A stretch of DNA of 64,000 nt from Gemmatimonadota bacterium (GTDB lineage: Bacteria; Gemmatimonadota; Gemmatimonadetes; Gemmatimonadales; GWC2-71-9): the NCBI GenBank assembly GCA_016720805.1, contig JADKJZ010000015.1:1-64000 (forward strand). Direction: 5' to 3'. Each line of letters begins with the position of its first letter. Positions within the stretch are counted from its first letter, which is position 1. The position numbers and the translations under genes are program-made. Positions 42,302 to 50,404 of this stretch are shown piece after piece. The notes beneath the pieces are model-generated. The model made no database searches. It was given only the letters and a program-made list of their open reading frames with translations, and was not told the DNA's origin.

Positions 42302-43117
42302 ATGGATGATGGGTCAGATCCGACTGCAGGCCTTCGAGAGGCGATTCGGGCCCTTGCGGTTGGGATCCGCCCGGTCACAATCGTGGAGCAGGGTAGCGGA
42401 AAGATCTCACCGTCAGGTACCACCTTCATTTTGGCAGCCGGTCCACGGCGAATCCTGGTGACCGCAGAGCATGTCGTCGTCGGGCCAGAGACGAAGTTGT
42501 TCGGTGTCTCCCCGCATGGCAGCACTGCCTGGCCGAATCGTCATTGGAGGCTGGTGGCCTCAGGTGATGGTGTGCCGCTTGCCGACATAGCCTGGGCTGC
42601 GGCAACGATCGGCGAGGACGCGGATGAGCCGACGGCAGCAGCCATTCCGCTCGAAGCGGTGCTGCCATTTTTCCGATTTGAGGAAGGTGCGTCCGTCGTC
42701 GCCGTGGGGTACCCCGCGTCGCGGGCGAAACTTCGTGATGCTCAGCAGACCCTGTCGTCCCAACTGATGTCGGTGGTATGCAGTTGTTCTCCCAGCTCCG
42801 TGTACAGGGCCCTGCGGCTCGATCCTCAAGTGCATTTCGCCATGTCTTACGACCAGGCTTCCTGTGTGGGGTTGGACGGCGCGGGAGTTGTCGGGGCGAA
42901 ACCGAAGGGGATGAGCGGCGGCCCAGCATTCCTCGCTACTTATGAGCCTGTGGGCGACGGTGCATACACCGCTGTGCCGCGCTTAGTTGGGATTATGACC
43001 GAGTACCATGGACCGCCGGACAACGTCATAGTGGGCGTGAGGATTGAGCACTTTCTCGACGGGGTGGAATTCTGGGCCGACCGTGAGGGCGCTCTCTACT
43101 GCGCTGAGGCGGTCTGA
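42302..43117 (+). CDS. trypsin-like serine protease
   Basis: 271 aa, no signal peptide, so cytoplasmic. The triad is recognisable as ILVTAEHVVVG (His), VPLADIAWAAAT (Asp) and KPKGMSGGPAFLA (Ser with oxyanion Gly). Length and the single S1-like domain fit stand-alone trypsin-like peptidases found in defence and stress loci. Starts about 25 nt after the attC-like segment. A weak AAGGGG site precedes the ATG. Function with the PIN protein is only inferred from adjacency. Confidence 0.7.
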   Translation: MDDGSDPTAGLREAIRALAVGIRPVTIVEQGSGKISPSGTTFILAAGPRRILVTAEHVVVGPETKLFGVSPHGSTAWPNRHWRLVASGDGVPLADIAWAAATIGEDADEPTAAAIPLEAVLPFFRFEEGASVVAVGYPASRAKLRDAQQTLSSQLMSVVCSCSPSSVYRALRLDPQVHFAMSYDQASCVGLDGAGVVGAKPKGMSGGPAFLATYEPVGDGAYTAVPRLVGIMTEYHGPPDNVIVGVRIEHFLDGVEFWADREGALYCAEAV

Positions 43118-43164
43118 TCGGCGCGCCGCGGTGCGCGGGTCCTCCACATCCGGGGCGCCTGCCG

Positions 43165-43437
43165 TCAGCGGCGATCCTCCGCGTTAGGTGGAAGCCGCAT
43201 ATCAGGCTCAAACTGCGGCACCACCGTGGGATCGGTGCCGAGTCGCTCGCACCGCCAACGCCATTCCCGTGCGAAAAAGTCCGACCCTGGGGCATCTGCC
43301 CGTGGAAACGCCCCGCATCCAAAGGTCGGGCACCACCAATACGACACGCCGTCGTAGCCTCGGAGTCGCTGGATCCCCCAGATGTTGTCGGTGCGCCCGC
43401 AGGCCGGGCAGGTTGGGCGGGCTGTCGGGTCAGACAT
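43165..43437 (-). CDS. small zinc-ribbon protein
   Basis: 90 aa. TCPACGRTDNIWG and WWCPTFGCGAF give a CxxC...CxxxxC ribbon; the rest is charged (FFAREWRWRCERLG). Such proteins are frequent in phage accessory regions. It is the last gene of a minus-strand train. Confidence 0.55.
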   Translation of the reverse strand: MSDPTARPTCPACGRTDNIWGIQRLRGYDGVSYWWCPTFGCGAFPRADAPGSDFFAREWRWRCERLGTDPTVVPQFEPDMRLPPNAEDRR

Positions 43438-43499
43438 GATGCCTCCGTTGGGGTGGTCGTCTGTCCCACCATACCGCCACCGCTACACTCCTCAATCAC

Positions 43500-44039
43500 T
43501 CATCGATCCGGGGCTGGCTTCAGGCGAGGTGCCCAGGGCCACGCCCACCCGACTGGCGGGAAATACGGTGTCCCCCATTCGTCGCACCGACCGAGCCAGA
43601 TGTCGAAAAGCTGCTGGCAGTGGTGCGGTTCAGGCGCGGGGTGCGCATCGACCTGTCGGAGCCTCGCGACAAATCGCGTGTGTACCGCCCACGCGCTCCC
43701 GTCCGCATTCTCGTGACATTGCCCTTGCCATACAGCCGCGATAAACGCGTTGTGTACGCGCCTAGTGCGGTACCTGGACGCAGGCGTATCGAAGCCGTGC
43801 CGCACCACCTCGTGGGCCATCGCACGGAAAGCGGGCGACCAGTGCGCGGTCAGATCGAGGACGACCTCGCGCACCGTGCGGATGTCCCACGTCGGCTCAA
43901 GCCTCGAACCACGCCAGGGCGAGACAGGAAGTGCGGGGCGAGGAGGCTGCTCTCTAATGATCGTCACCTTGTCGTAAAAGTCAGACCAATCCTCGTCCTT
44001 GTTCGGCGGCGTCCACTTTTCGTCAATCCAGCGCGTCAT
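43500..44039 (-). CDS. hypothetical protein of the minus-strand train
   Basis: 179 aa from an ATG that overlaps the previous stop (ATGA). Features include MTRWIDEKWTPPNKDEDWSD, VTIIREQPPRPALPVSPWRG and a His/Trp-rich C-terminus (HHCQQLFDIWLGRCDEWGTP). No family recognised; the start is fixed by the overlap. Confidence 0.5.
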   Translation of the reverse strand: MTRWIDEKWTPPNKDEDWSDFYDKVTIIREQPPRPALPVSPWRGSRLEPTWDIRTVREVVLDLTAHWSPAFRAMAHEVVRHGFDTPASRYRTRRVHNAFIAAVWQGQCHENADGSAWAVHTRFVARLRQVDAHPAPEPHHCQQLFDIWLGRCDEWGTPYFPPVGWAWPWAPRLKPAPDR

Positions 44040-44215
44040 GGCCAGAACCGCCGTGCGCGTGCCCGGCGCGCGCACTCCGGACAACGCCAGAGACGCATAG
44101 GGCGGCGCGACCACGCCGCCACGGCAAGAGCGAGTAACCCCACTGCTGGCGCGAGCGGCAGGAGCGCGGCGCTGCCAATGGCGGCTATCAGTCCAAAAGC
44201 GAGTGATCTTCCCAT
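44036..44215 (-). CDS. small membrane protein with CxxC tail
   Basis: 59 aa: one hydrophobic region (LAFGLIAAIGSAALLPLAPA, VGLLALAVAAW) then RRPMRLWRCPECARRARARR. Starts 4 nt after the upstream stop. Tight spacing on both sides supports it despite its size. Confidence 0.5.
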   Translation of the reverse strand: MGRSLAFGLIAAIGSAALLPLAPAVGLLALAVAAWSRRPMRLWRCPECARRARARRFWP

Positions 44216-44219
44216 GCGG

Positions 44220-44798
44220 TCAGGATACCGCGCGACGCTTCGGTCGCCGGGCCCTACCATTGTGATCAGCGACCCAACCTTCACGGCGCTCCCAAGCGTC
44301 CAACTCTGCCTCCTCCTCCAGCTCAGCGCGCCTGAATTCCACGGCCTCCGCTCTGTCTGCCCGCCACTGGTCAAACGCCTGCGACATGTATTCGCAGTAT
44401 TCTGGCACGTCCAGCCAGGGGTCGTTGTTACTGGCAACGATCGCGTGCAGCTCCTCGACCGCCTGTGACATCAGCGTCGAGTCCAACTTCGCGCGGAACG
44501 TGACCGTCATTGCCGGCCAGGCCTCCCTCGAAACGTCACGTCGTCGATATTCCGCCTCGAACCAGGCGAGGACGGCCTCGGCCTCAGCTCGTCGACGACG
44601 CGCGATCACGAAGATGAAGCCCGGCTGACCATATCGTCCCTCGGCATCCACGCCCCACACGGTGGCGAAATGCAGCTGTTTGGGGAGCGGCTTCGGCCTC
44701 TCGCCCGCCCGATGGCCCACGATGAATTCTGCTCGCTGCTGGAACAGGCTTCGTGGGCGGCGGCGGGAACGGTTCGGGGGAGTGGGCGGGGTGGTCAT
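44220..44798 (-). CDS. hypothetical protein of the minus-strand train
   Basis: 192 aa, soluble and charged. Segments: KQLHFATVWGVDAEGRYGQP, GFIFVIARRRRAEAEAVLAW, PWLDVPEYCEYMSQAFDQWR and an acidic helix (AVEFRRAELEEEAELDAWER). Phage-like in size and composition; no family recognised. Confidence 0.5.
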   Translation of the reverse strand: MTTPPTPPNRSRRRPRSLFQQRAEFIVGHRAGERPKPLPKQLHFATVWGVDAEGRYGQPGFIFVIARRRRAEAEAVLAWFEAEYRRRDVSREAWPAMTVTFRAKLDSTLMSQAVEELHAIVASNNDPWLDVPEYCEYMSQAFDQWRADRAEAVEFRRAELEEEAELDAWERREGWVADHNGRARRPKRRAVS

Positions 44799-44890
44799 CG
44801 AATCTCCGAGTGGGTGCGGACTTCGGCATCAGCCGAACTCCGCACCATACAGCATCTCGGGGGGCCCGCAGCAAGCGCTGCTGTGGGCGC

Positions 44891-45346
44891 TTAGCGTTCA
44901 TCCTCCGGGTCGGTTGGGTCGACCAGGACCTCTCCGTCGTCGCTCAGGCGAAGTCGTGGCCAAAGATCGGCGGTCTCGCGGAGGATCAGCTCGAGTGTCG
45001 ATACCGTCTCGCGGGCCTCGGTGCGACCAAGGTCGTCCTCGGCGAGCTTGTCGAGCACGCCCTGAGCGTACCACCGTATCGTGGCCTGCAGCAGTGCTTC
45101 GCTTGCGACGAGGGGGAGAGGACCACGCACAACGCGGGCGGTGGCAAGTTGTACCGCGAGCGTAGCAGGTCCAGGCCACTCCACCGGGTTGCGCCCAAAG
45201 GCGGTCAGGGCCGCGCGAGCGTCGGCTTTCAAGGCCCATTCCAGCAGGCTCCGATCGCCAGGGCCCCGCGGCGCGGTGGGCAAGCGCACCTTCGCGATCG
45301 CCGCACGCTGTGCCGGCGTCAGATCAACATATTCGTCGCTAATCAC
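44891..45346 (-). CDS. hypothetical protein of the minus-strand train
   Basis: 151 aa, mostly helical: MISDEYVDLTPAQRAAIAKV, RSLLEWALKADARAALTAFG, VLDKLAEDDLGRTEARETVS, and an acidic end (VLVDPTDPEDER). No signal peptide, no recognised motif. Confidence 0.5.
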   Translation of the reverse strand: MISDEYVDLTPAQRAAIAKVRLPTAPRGPGDRSLLEWALKADARAALTAFGRNPVEWPGPATLAVQLATARVVRGPLPLVASEALLQATIRWYAQGVLDKLAEDDLGRTEARETVSTLELILRETADLWPRLRLSDDGEVLVDPTDPEDER

Positions 45347-45420
45347 GGTACCCCCGATTTCGTCCGTGGTCGTCCCGCGCTACCAAGTTCAGCCTCAGGC
45401 GGCCTCACCTGGTGGATCTG

Positions 45421-45540
45421 TCACAGCCCATGGCGTTCATGAGTTGGTTCCTCTCGGTCCGTGCACCCCCCGATGAGGAGCACGCGTGCGGTGCGCCCGA
45501 CGGCGTGAAGCCGGGCCACGATCATCGCCGCGAGTGCCAT
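45421..45540 (-). CDS. 39-aa peptide coupled to the upstream small gene
   Basis: MALAAMIVARLHAVGRTARV then LLIGGCTDREEPTHERHGL. Its ATG shares the A of the preceding TGA (TGATG), which suggests coupled translation. One weakly hydrophobic helix. Support is only the overlap. Confidence 0.3.
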   Translation of the reverse strand: MALAAMIVARLHAVGRTARVLLIGGCTDREEPTHERHGL

Positions 45541-45695
45541 CAGGTAATCACCGCCAGCAACGCCGGCAGCACAAAGCGCCTCGATAGCGTTCGATCCGCG
45601 ATGCCTTCCTCACACAATGACGGCAGCCCCGCCTGGTCGTCCTCGGGGCTACCGTCCAGATCGTCGGGCTCAGGGTGCTTCGGGCGTCGAGTCAT
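45540..45695 (-). CDS. 51-aa acidic-headed peptide
   Basis: MTRRPKHPEPDDLDGSPEDD then QAGLPSLCEEGIADRTLSRR and a short hydrophobic end (FVLPALLAVIT). Could be a small membrane-tailed protein. Position in the train and stop/start overlap are the support. Confidence 0.35.
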   Translation of the reverse strand: MTRRPKHPEPDDLDGSPEDDQAGLPSLCEEGIADRTLSRRFVLPALLAVIT

Positions 45696-45765
45696 GCGGC
45701 CACTATACCGCAGGCCGACGCCTGGGGTGCCCTCCCGCCACCACGGGAGCGCACGCCGCAAGCCG

Positions 45766-46245
45766 TTACCGTCGGCGGTGTGGGATCGTCACCTCCAGGG
45801 CGTCGTTGGTCATGGTGAGCCCGATGTTGGGGTCGCCAGAAAGCGTGTGGACGGCACAGAGTGTGATCAACAGATCGAGTCGCTCTACGATCGCGTAGAT
45901 GGACTCCGGGGTGATGGTGCCGACGCGACGCCACTCTGCGATCGCAACCAGGTATGTGTACACGACCGCTACCGAGAGCTCGGCGACTGGGACGTCCACG
46001 TCGGCTGTGAGTGACAAGGTCGTTCCGATCATCTCCTGCAGTTCGGTGGGGCATTCGGAAACGAGCTCGTGTGTCGCGCCTTTGACTGCGCGGCCGAGGT
46101 GTCCGCATGCTCGCACGTCACGAATGATCTGCCGGATGCCGACGGGACTGAAGCAGGGATCGTCAGGCAACGGAAAGTGTTCGCGGAAGAGTTCGTGCAG
46201 TGCGGTGATGGTACGGAGCGGGGGAAGTGCCATGGGGAACGGCAT
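45766..46245 (-). CDS. hypothetical protein of the minus-strand train
   Basis: 159 aa, helical: LRTITALHELFREHFPLPDD, IIRDVRACGHLGRAVKGATH, AVVYTYLVAIAEWRRVGTIT and IVERLDLLITLCAVHTLSGD. Cytoplasmic, no motif recognised. Confidence 0.5.
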   Translation of the reverse strand: MPFPMALPPLRTITALHELFREHFPLPDDPCFSPVGIRQIIRDVRACGHLGRAVKGATHELVSECPTELQEMIGTTLSLTADVDVPVAELSVAVVYTYLVAIAEWRRVGTITPESIYAIVERLDLLITLCAVHTLSGDPNIGLTMTNDALEVTIPHRRR

Positions 46246-46279
46246 GGTCGGCTCGGCTGATTGGGGGGATTAGAAGGGG

Positions 46280-46528
46280 TTAGGCGATGTCCTGGAGGTC
46301 AAGCATCAATTGCTCATGCCACGCGTCGAGGTGTTCGGCGTAGTCCTGATCCATCTGCCGGTCCAACTCGTCGCAGGCATCGATGCCGTCCAAAATGGCC
46401 ATGATCTCCTCGCGCTCGGCTTGCTCTTCGGCCAGGTAGCGAAGGTCCTCTTCGGTGAGGTCAGCAAACGGGAGGGAGGGCTGGACATAGGACGGTGCTG
46501 TGGGGACTGGCTGTGTCGAGGCATGCAT
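46280..46528 (-). CDS. small acidic protein, first of the minus-strand train
   Basis: 82 aa, strongly acidic helices (DLTEEDLRYLAEEQAEREEI, DELDRQMDQDYAEHLDAWHE). A GGAG site lies 6 nt before the ATG. Small acidic proteins in phage regions are often inhibitors of host nucleases, but nothing here identifies that role. Confidence 0.45.
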   Translation of the reverse strand: MHASTQPVPTAPSYVQPSLPFADLTEEDLRYLAEEQAEREEIMAILDGIDACDELDRQMDQDYAEHLDAWHEQLMLDLQDIA

Positions 46529-46667
46529 GGCAGGCTCCTGAGATGCGGTGGACGACTATGGTCACCATGACACAGGAGAGGGGGGTGGAGCCAAGGGGTA
46601 GGCGGAAGGGGGGCCTGGACGTGCGGTATGGTGAGCTGCACCACTCACCCCGACGCAGGAGTGTCTC

Positions 46668-47519
46668 ATGTTTGTTCGCTGTGCCGTCCTTGGTCTATTG
46701 CTCTTGTCCCTCGCCGCACCTCATGCAGTCGAAGCGCAATCGGATACGGCGCAGACCAACCGCGCCAAGCGTGAGTTGAAGCGCGCTGAGGTGCCGGATA
46801 CGGTCGTAGTTGAGGTGTTGCCCGCCACGGAGAGGCTGGTTGTTGCCGTGGCCGCGTTCGATTTCACAGCCCTCTTCAATTCCAAGCGATACCAGGAGCG
46901 ATCGGACCTCGGACGATTCGCTGCGGCAATTCAACAGGGCGGCGCAACCAACCAGTCGCTCGACGCGGCGGAGCGTGAAGGGGCGACGCTGGGCAAGCAG
47001 ATCGGCGAGCGCTTCCAAAACCTCCTCAGTGCCACGCAGTCATTCCGCTTCCGGAATACGGACCCGAAGTTCCTCGAGACCCAGGCACGGCTGGGGCTCT
47101 CCACCGACCAAGGACCGTCGGTCGAGTTCATCATCACGGGCTCCCTGATGGAGCTCTCGAACGAAGACAAGGACATCGCCGCGGGATTCGGGAGCGTCGG
47201 CGGCGGACTGCTCGGCGCGTTCTCCAAGAACAAGTCCTACGCTGAGGTGGGCTGCACCGTGACCCACGTCTCGGGCGAGACCGTATTGCGCACAACGGGC
47301 CGCGGGCTGAGCAAGAAGGGCGGGGGTGGCGGGGTAGGGGGCTTTGCGAAAGGCTTCCTGGGAGTCGCCGGGACCAAGACCAACAACGAGCAGGAAGCGG
47401 CGTACACGGAAGCCGTCGAGCGCGCGGTCCAAAATTGTGTCGCGGATATCACGAAGGAGCGGGCGGTGCTGACGCGGTTCTTGAGTGAGAATGGATTCCG
47501 GGGCAGCAGCCCTCAGTAG
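46668..47519 (+). CDS. CsgG-like secreted protein
   Basis: 283 aa; signal peptide AVLGLLLLSLAAPHAVEAQS. The mature part has the look of CsgG/HfaB-type domains: RLVVAVAAFDFTALFNSKRY, SVEFIITGSLMELSNEDKDI, YAEVGCTVTHVSGETVLRTT, a Gly-rich turn, and a final helix (YTEAVERAVQNCVADITKER). CsgG forms outer-membrane pores for curli; no curli genes are nearby, so only the fold family is suggested. A strong hairpin follows. Confidence 0.45.
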   Translation: MFVRCAVLGLLLLSLAAPHAVEAQSDTAQTNRAKRELKRAEVPDTVVVEVLPATERLVVAVAAFDFTALFNSKRYQERSDLGRFAAAIQQGGATNQSLDAAEREGATLGKQIGERFQNLLSATQSFRFRNTDPKFLETQARLGLSTDQGPSVEFIITGSLMELSNEDKDIAAGFGSVGGGLLGAFSKNKSYAEVGCTVTHVSGETVLRTTGRGLSKKGGGGGVGGFAKGFLGVAGTKTNNEQEAAYTEAVERAVQNCVADITKERAVLTRFLSENGFRGSSPQ

Positions 47520-47547
47520 CCCGGTGTCTCATCACGGGAGGTCCCGG

Positions 47548-47572
47548 CCCCAAGGCAGCTGATGCCTTGGGG
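47548..47572 (+). terminator. terminator-like hairpin after the CsgG-like gene
   Basis: CCCCAAGGCA GCTGA TGCCTTGGGG: a perfect 10-bp stem 29 nt after the stop. No T run follows, so rho-independent action is uncertain. Confidence 0.55.
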
Positions 47573-47791
47573 TCGTTCCGTGGGCCAGATCGCTTCCCGA
47601 GGGCTACGCCCCGGAGGAGAGGGATTGGTCCCCTCGTCCCGTGACCACATCTCGAGAAGGAAGATGATGCTTGTCCGCCAGCGCTGGTGCCGGCGGCAGT
47701 TGCTATCTGGGCGGGCCGACTCCTGTGACTGGGCTCGGCGAGGCTTGACGCGAGGGCGTGGCGGGTGGCCGATTGGCAAGTGCCCTAGCTG
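47573..47791. other. intergenic DNA, no gene recognised
   Basis: Contains a further hairpin (GAGGG ATTGGT CCCCTC near 47621-47637) but no reading frame with a good start. No tRNA fragment matching the split tRNA-Arg was found here. Confidence 0.4.
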
Positions 47792-48060
47792 TCAGATCGT
47801 TTCGCACGGCTTGTGGGGAGAGATGCATGCCTGCATGTGAAGCTTGGCGCGCGCCTGCCGCCGGTGAGCCTTGATAAACTTGTAGCCCTGCCGGACCCGG
47901 CTGAGCTGCTTCATGACCAGCCTCAGTTTGGAGTGGGAGCCTAGATCTACGCTCTCCACCAATGGCTGGGAACTCCAGGCGTGAGAGACCAAGTAGAACA
48001 CGCGCGGACTCCCGGGGAGCCGATCGAGCGATCGTGCTTCACGCCTCGCGATCAGCTCGC
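47792..48060 (-). other. open frame with a basic C-terminal end, possible gene fragment
   Basis: On the minus strand, downstream of copCD and in another frame, SKLRLVMKQLSRVRQGYKFI then KAHRRQARAKLH reads like the end of a real basic protein, preceded by RVFYLVSHAWSSQPLVESVD. Its 5' part overlaps copCD and is not protein-like. Perhaps a truncated gene at the edge of the copper island. Confidence 0.3.
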
Positions 48061-49455
48061 TCAGGGGCCGCTCGTGGGGAGCGGAGTCGGCAGGGCTACC
48101 AGAACGGCGGTGACGAAGAGCACGAGCATGGCGACCATCACTTCGGCGCTGGCAGAGCGAACGACCCGGACAGCACCGATCTGATCCCCAAGCGAGGGGA
48201 GCACGCGTCGCCAGTTGTAGGCACCGGTGGCGACAACCACCGAGAGAATGGCGAGCTTGAGCAACAACACCCGGCCGTACGCTGTCGTCCAGAGTAGGTC
48301 GAGTTGGCCGGTGTGAATCCAGGTCGAGGCCACGCCGGTGAGTCCCGCCAACGCGGCGCATCCGAGCGCCACGGGGGAGTAGGCCGTCACCAACTCAGCG
48401 GCCAGCGCGCCGTGGTCCTCCATCGGTCCCAGGGCGGCGGTGATGGAGACGATCAACATCACAGCCAGCGTGCCGAGCCAGCCCGCAGCACCAATGATGT
48501 GCAGTCCATCGGAAAGGACGGCCAGCGGGATCCACCGCTCAGCGGCAATGGCGTGTCCCGAAAGCGCTGGGGTAAACGCCAGCAAGAGGCCCACGACGCG
48601 GATGGGCATCCACCGCCCGGTCGTTTGGGCCCGCCTGAACAGGATCACGGCCGCCACGCCGAGGAGCACTTGCGCCGCCCAGGCCCATCCCCACGTGGTG
48701 TGCACGATCAACCCACCGATCATGTCTGCCTGAAATGCCTGTCCCGGTGTGTGCATCGCCACCGACTGCGCGGCCAGGCGCAGCGGCAACGTGACCAGGA
48801 GCAGGACGGCAGCGACGTGCCCGACGGTGGCGCAGAGCGCGGTCAGCCCCGCTCGCGGGGCGATGCCGAGACGGCTCCAGTGCAGCTCGACGCGTCGGAG
48901 GACAGCCATCTGAAATACCGCAGCGCCAACGATGCCGGTGAGCGCGATGTACATCAACCAACGCACTCCGACAAAGAGCGGGTCGGACACGTCAAATGGT
49001 GGCCCAGCCGTTGCCGTCGGCTGATGGACTTCGTGCGGAGTGTCGGGCGGCGCCACACTGCCGGCGTCGCCTTCCGCGCGGAGCTGTTCGGGAATGTTCA
49101 CCACGAAGCGGAATTCACCACGCACCACGTGCGCATCCGCGCCCGCCACTTGCCATCGTACCAGGTATGATCCGTTCCCGAGGCGGCGGTCGAGCGTGGC
49201 CACGATGGTGCCCTGTGAATCCGGGATGGTGGCGAGTGGAGCCAATGCCACCGTTGTCCCCCTGGCGTCGATCAACTGGATCTTGGAGAAGCGCAATTCA
49301 ACCGGCTCACTAAAGCTGAGCCGAAGCAGTCTCGGCGGAATGGTCAACGTCTCGGCCGCGGCGGGTATTGATCGCCGGAGGACCGGATGCGCACCCGCCA
49401 CGTCGGCTTGGGTGAGAAGTAGCAATCCCAGGCCTAGCGCGACCCGGGTGAGCAT
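48061..49455 (-). CDS. CopC-CopD fusion, periplasmic copper binding and copper import
   Basis: 464 aa; signal peptide VALGLGLLLLTQADVAGA. The CopC domain begins with the mature His (HPVLRRSIPAAAETLTIPPR), and the Asp-x-His pair in AGADAHVVRGEFRF completes a Cu(II) site. From about residue 155 the CopD part has eight membrane helices with GWAWAAQVLLGVAAVILF and GLHIIGAAGWLGTLAVMLIV. Fusions of this YcnJ-like type bind periplasmic copper and pass it inward. Divergent from the two-component genes. An upstream ATG would add 31 basic residues; the start chosen gives a clean signal. Confidence 0.85.
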   Translation of the reverse strand: MLTRVALGLGLLLLTQADVAGAHPVLRRSIPAAAETLTIPPRLLRLSFSEPVELRFSKIQLIDARGTTVALAPLATIPDSQGTIVATLDRRLGNGSYLVRWQVAGADAHVVRGEFRFVVNIPEQLRAEGDAGSVAPPDTPHEVHQPTATAGPPFDVSDPLFVGVRWLMYIALTGIVGAAVFQMAVLRRVELHWSRLGIAPRAGLTALCATVGHVAAVLLLVTLPLRLAAQSVAMHTPGQAFQADMIGGLIVHTTWGWAWAAQVLLGVAAVILFRRAQTTGRWMPIRVVGLLLAFTPALSGHAIAAERWIPLAVLSDGLHIIGAAGWLGTLAVMLIVSITAALGPMEDHGALAAELVTAYSPVALGCAALAGLTGVASTWIHTGQLDLLWTTAYGRVLLLKLAILSVVVATGAYNWRRVLPSLGDQIGAVRVVRSASAEVMVAMLVLFVTAVLVALPTPLPTSGP

Positions 49456-49726
49456 TCGACTGATTCTTGATCTTGGGGTGCGCGGCCTCCGTCGGCCTGT
49501 GGCCGCGAGCCACTCACTCTGCTCATCGGTCACCAATCGTCGCATCACCGCCTCCCGCTGCTAAATTTGACCTGATCGGCCCATTCCCCCGTGCTTGATG
49601 ATACCGGGCCAACGATTACGGGACCTTCGATCCGAGGTTAAGGTTTCTTGGATTCGTTCAAGTCCTCGGCCCGTCGATGGGGGATTCCCCCCCCCATCGC
49701 GGCCGCCCAACTTCTCGGGAGCCGGC
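49456..49726. promoter_or_regulatory. divergent promoter region, copCD / response regulator
   Basis: Holds GAGGTTAAGGTTTCTTGG at 49634-49651. GGTTAAG reappears inverted (CTTAACC, 58652-58658) before copB and partly (ATTAAGG, 58521-58527) before cusC. A shared box near three copper-gene promoters would suit the OmpR-type regulator encoded next door. Inference from three short matches. Confidence 0.35.
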
Positions 49727-50404
49727 ATGCGCATCTTGGTCGTCGAGGATGACTCGCAAACGGCCCGCTTTCTCAAGCAAGGCTTGGAAGAGGAGGGCCA
49801 TGCCGTCGATGTGGCTACTGATGGTGAAGAGGGTTCACACCTCTGCCACATCTACTCGTACGACCTGATTCTGTTGGACGTCCAGATCCCGAAACGGACG
49901 GGACTCGAGCTCTCGGCCGATCTCCGGCGCGAGGGAATTGACACGCCAATTCTGATGCTGACGGGGCGCGATTCGACACCAGACGTGGTGCGCGGTCTCA
50001 ACGCCGGCGCCGATGACTATTTGACGAAACCGTTCGACTTCGATGAGCTGTTGGCGAGGGTCGCCGCCCTCACGCGGCGACGGAGTGGGTCTGTCAGTGG
50101 CGTCCTGCATTTCGGCAACCTGCAGGTTAATCGGCTCAACCGCCAAGTGCGCGTCGGGCACCGCCGTGTCGAGCTCTCGCCACGGGAGTTCCGGCTGCTC
50201 GAGCACTTCATGTTGCACCCAGAACAGGTGGTGACACGGGTCCAACTGCTTCAGCAGGTGTGGGATATGTCGTTTGACCCCAAGACAAACATGATCGATG
50301 CCCATATCTCGAACCTGCGCAAGAAGCTCGAACGGTACGGTGACCCGCGGCTCCTCCAAACGATCAGGGGCGCTGGCTATGCGCTGCGGCTGGGAGATGA
50401 ATAG
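49727..50404 (+). CDS. OmpR-family response regulator, CusR/CopR-like
   Basis: 225 aa. Receiver domain: acidic pair VVEDDS, phospho-acceptor Asp51 in LILLDVQIPK, Thr in LTGRD and Lys in LTKPFD. The C-terminal winged helix has VELSPREFRLLEHFMLHPEQ and VTRVQLLQQVWDMSFDPKTN, MIDAHISNLRKKL. Genes around it are copper genes, so it is likely their activator. The start is the ATG of the canonical MRILVVEDD; the upstream open frame is non-coding. Overlaps the kinase gene by 8 nt. Confidence 0.9.
   Translation: MRILVVEDDSQTARFLKQGLEEEGHAVDVATDGEEGSHLCHIYSYDLILLDVQIPKRTGLELSADLRREGIDTPILMLTGRDSTPDVVRGLNAGADDYLTKPFDFDELLARVAALTRRRSGSVSGVLHFGNLQVNRLNRQVRVGHRRVELSPREFRLLEHFMLHPEQVVTRVQLLQQVWDMSFDPKTNMIDAHISNLRKKLERYGDPRLLQTIRGAGYALRLGDE

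Noticed and set aside
46668..47519. Curli secretion locus
   Set aside because: Only a CsgG-like protein is seen; no csgA/B repeats, csgE or csgF lie around it.
47560..47840. Right end of the tRNA-linked element or a degenerate tRNA near the hairpins
   Set aside because: The hairpin GAGGG/CCCTC recalls a T-arm, but the loop lacks TTC and no acceptor or anticodon arm can be built; the tRNA-Arg 3' half is not there.
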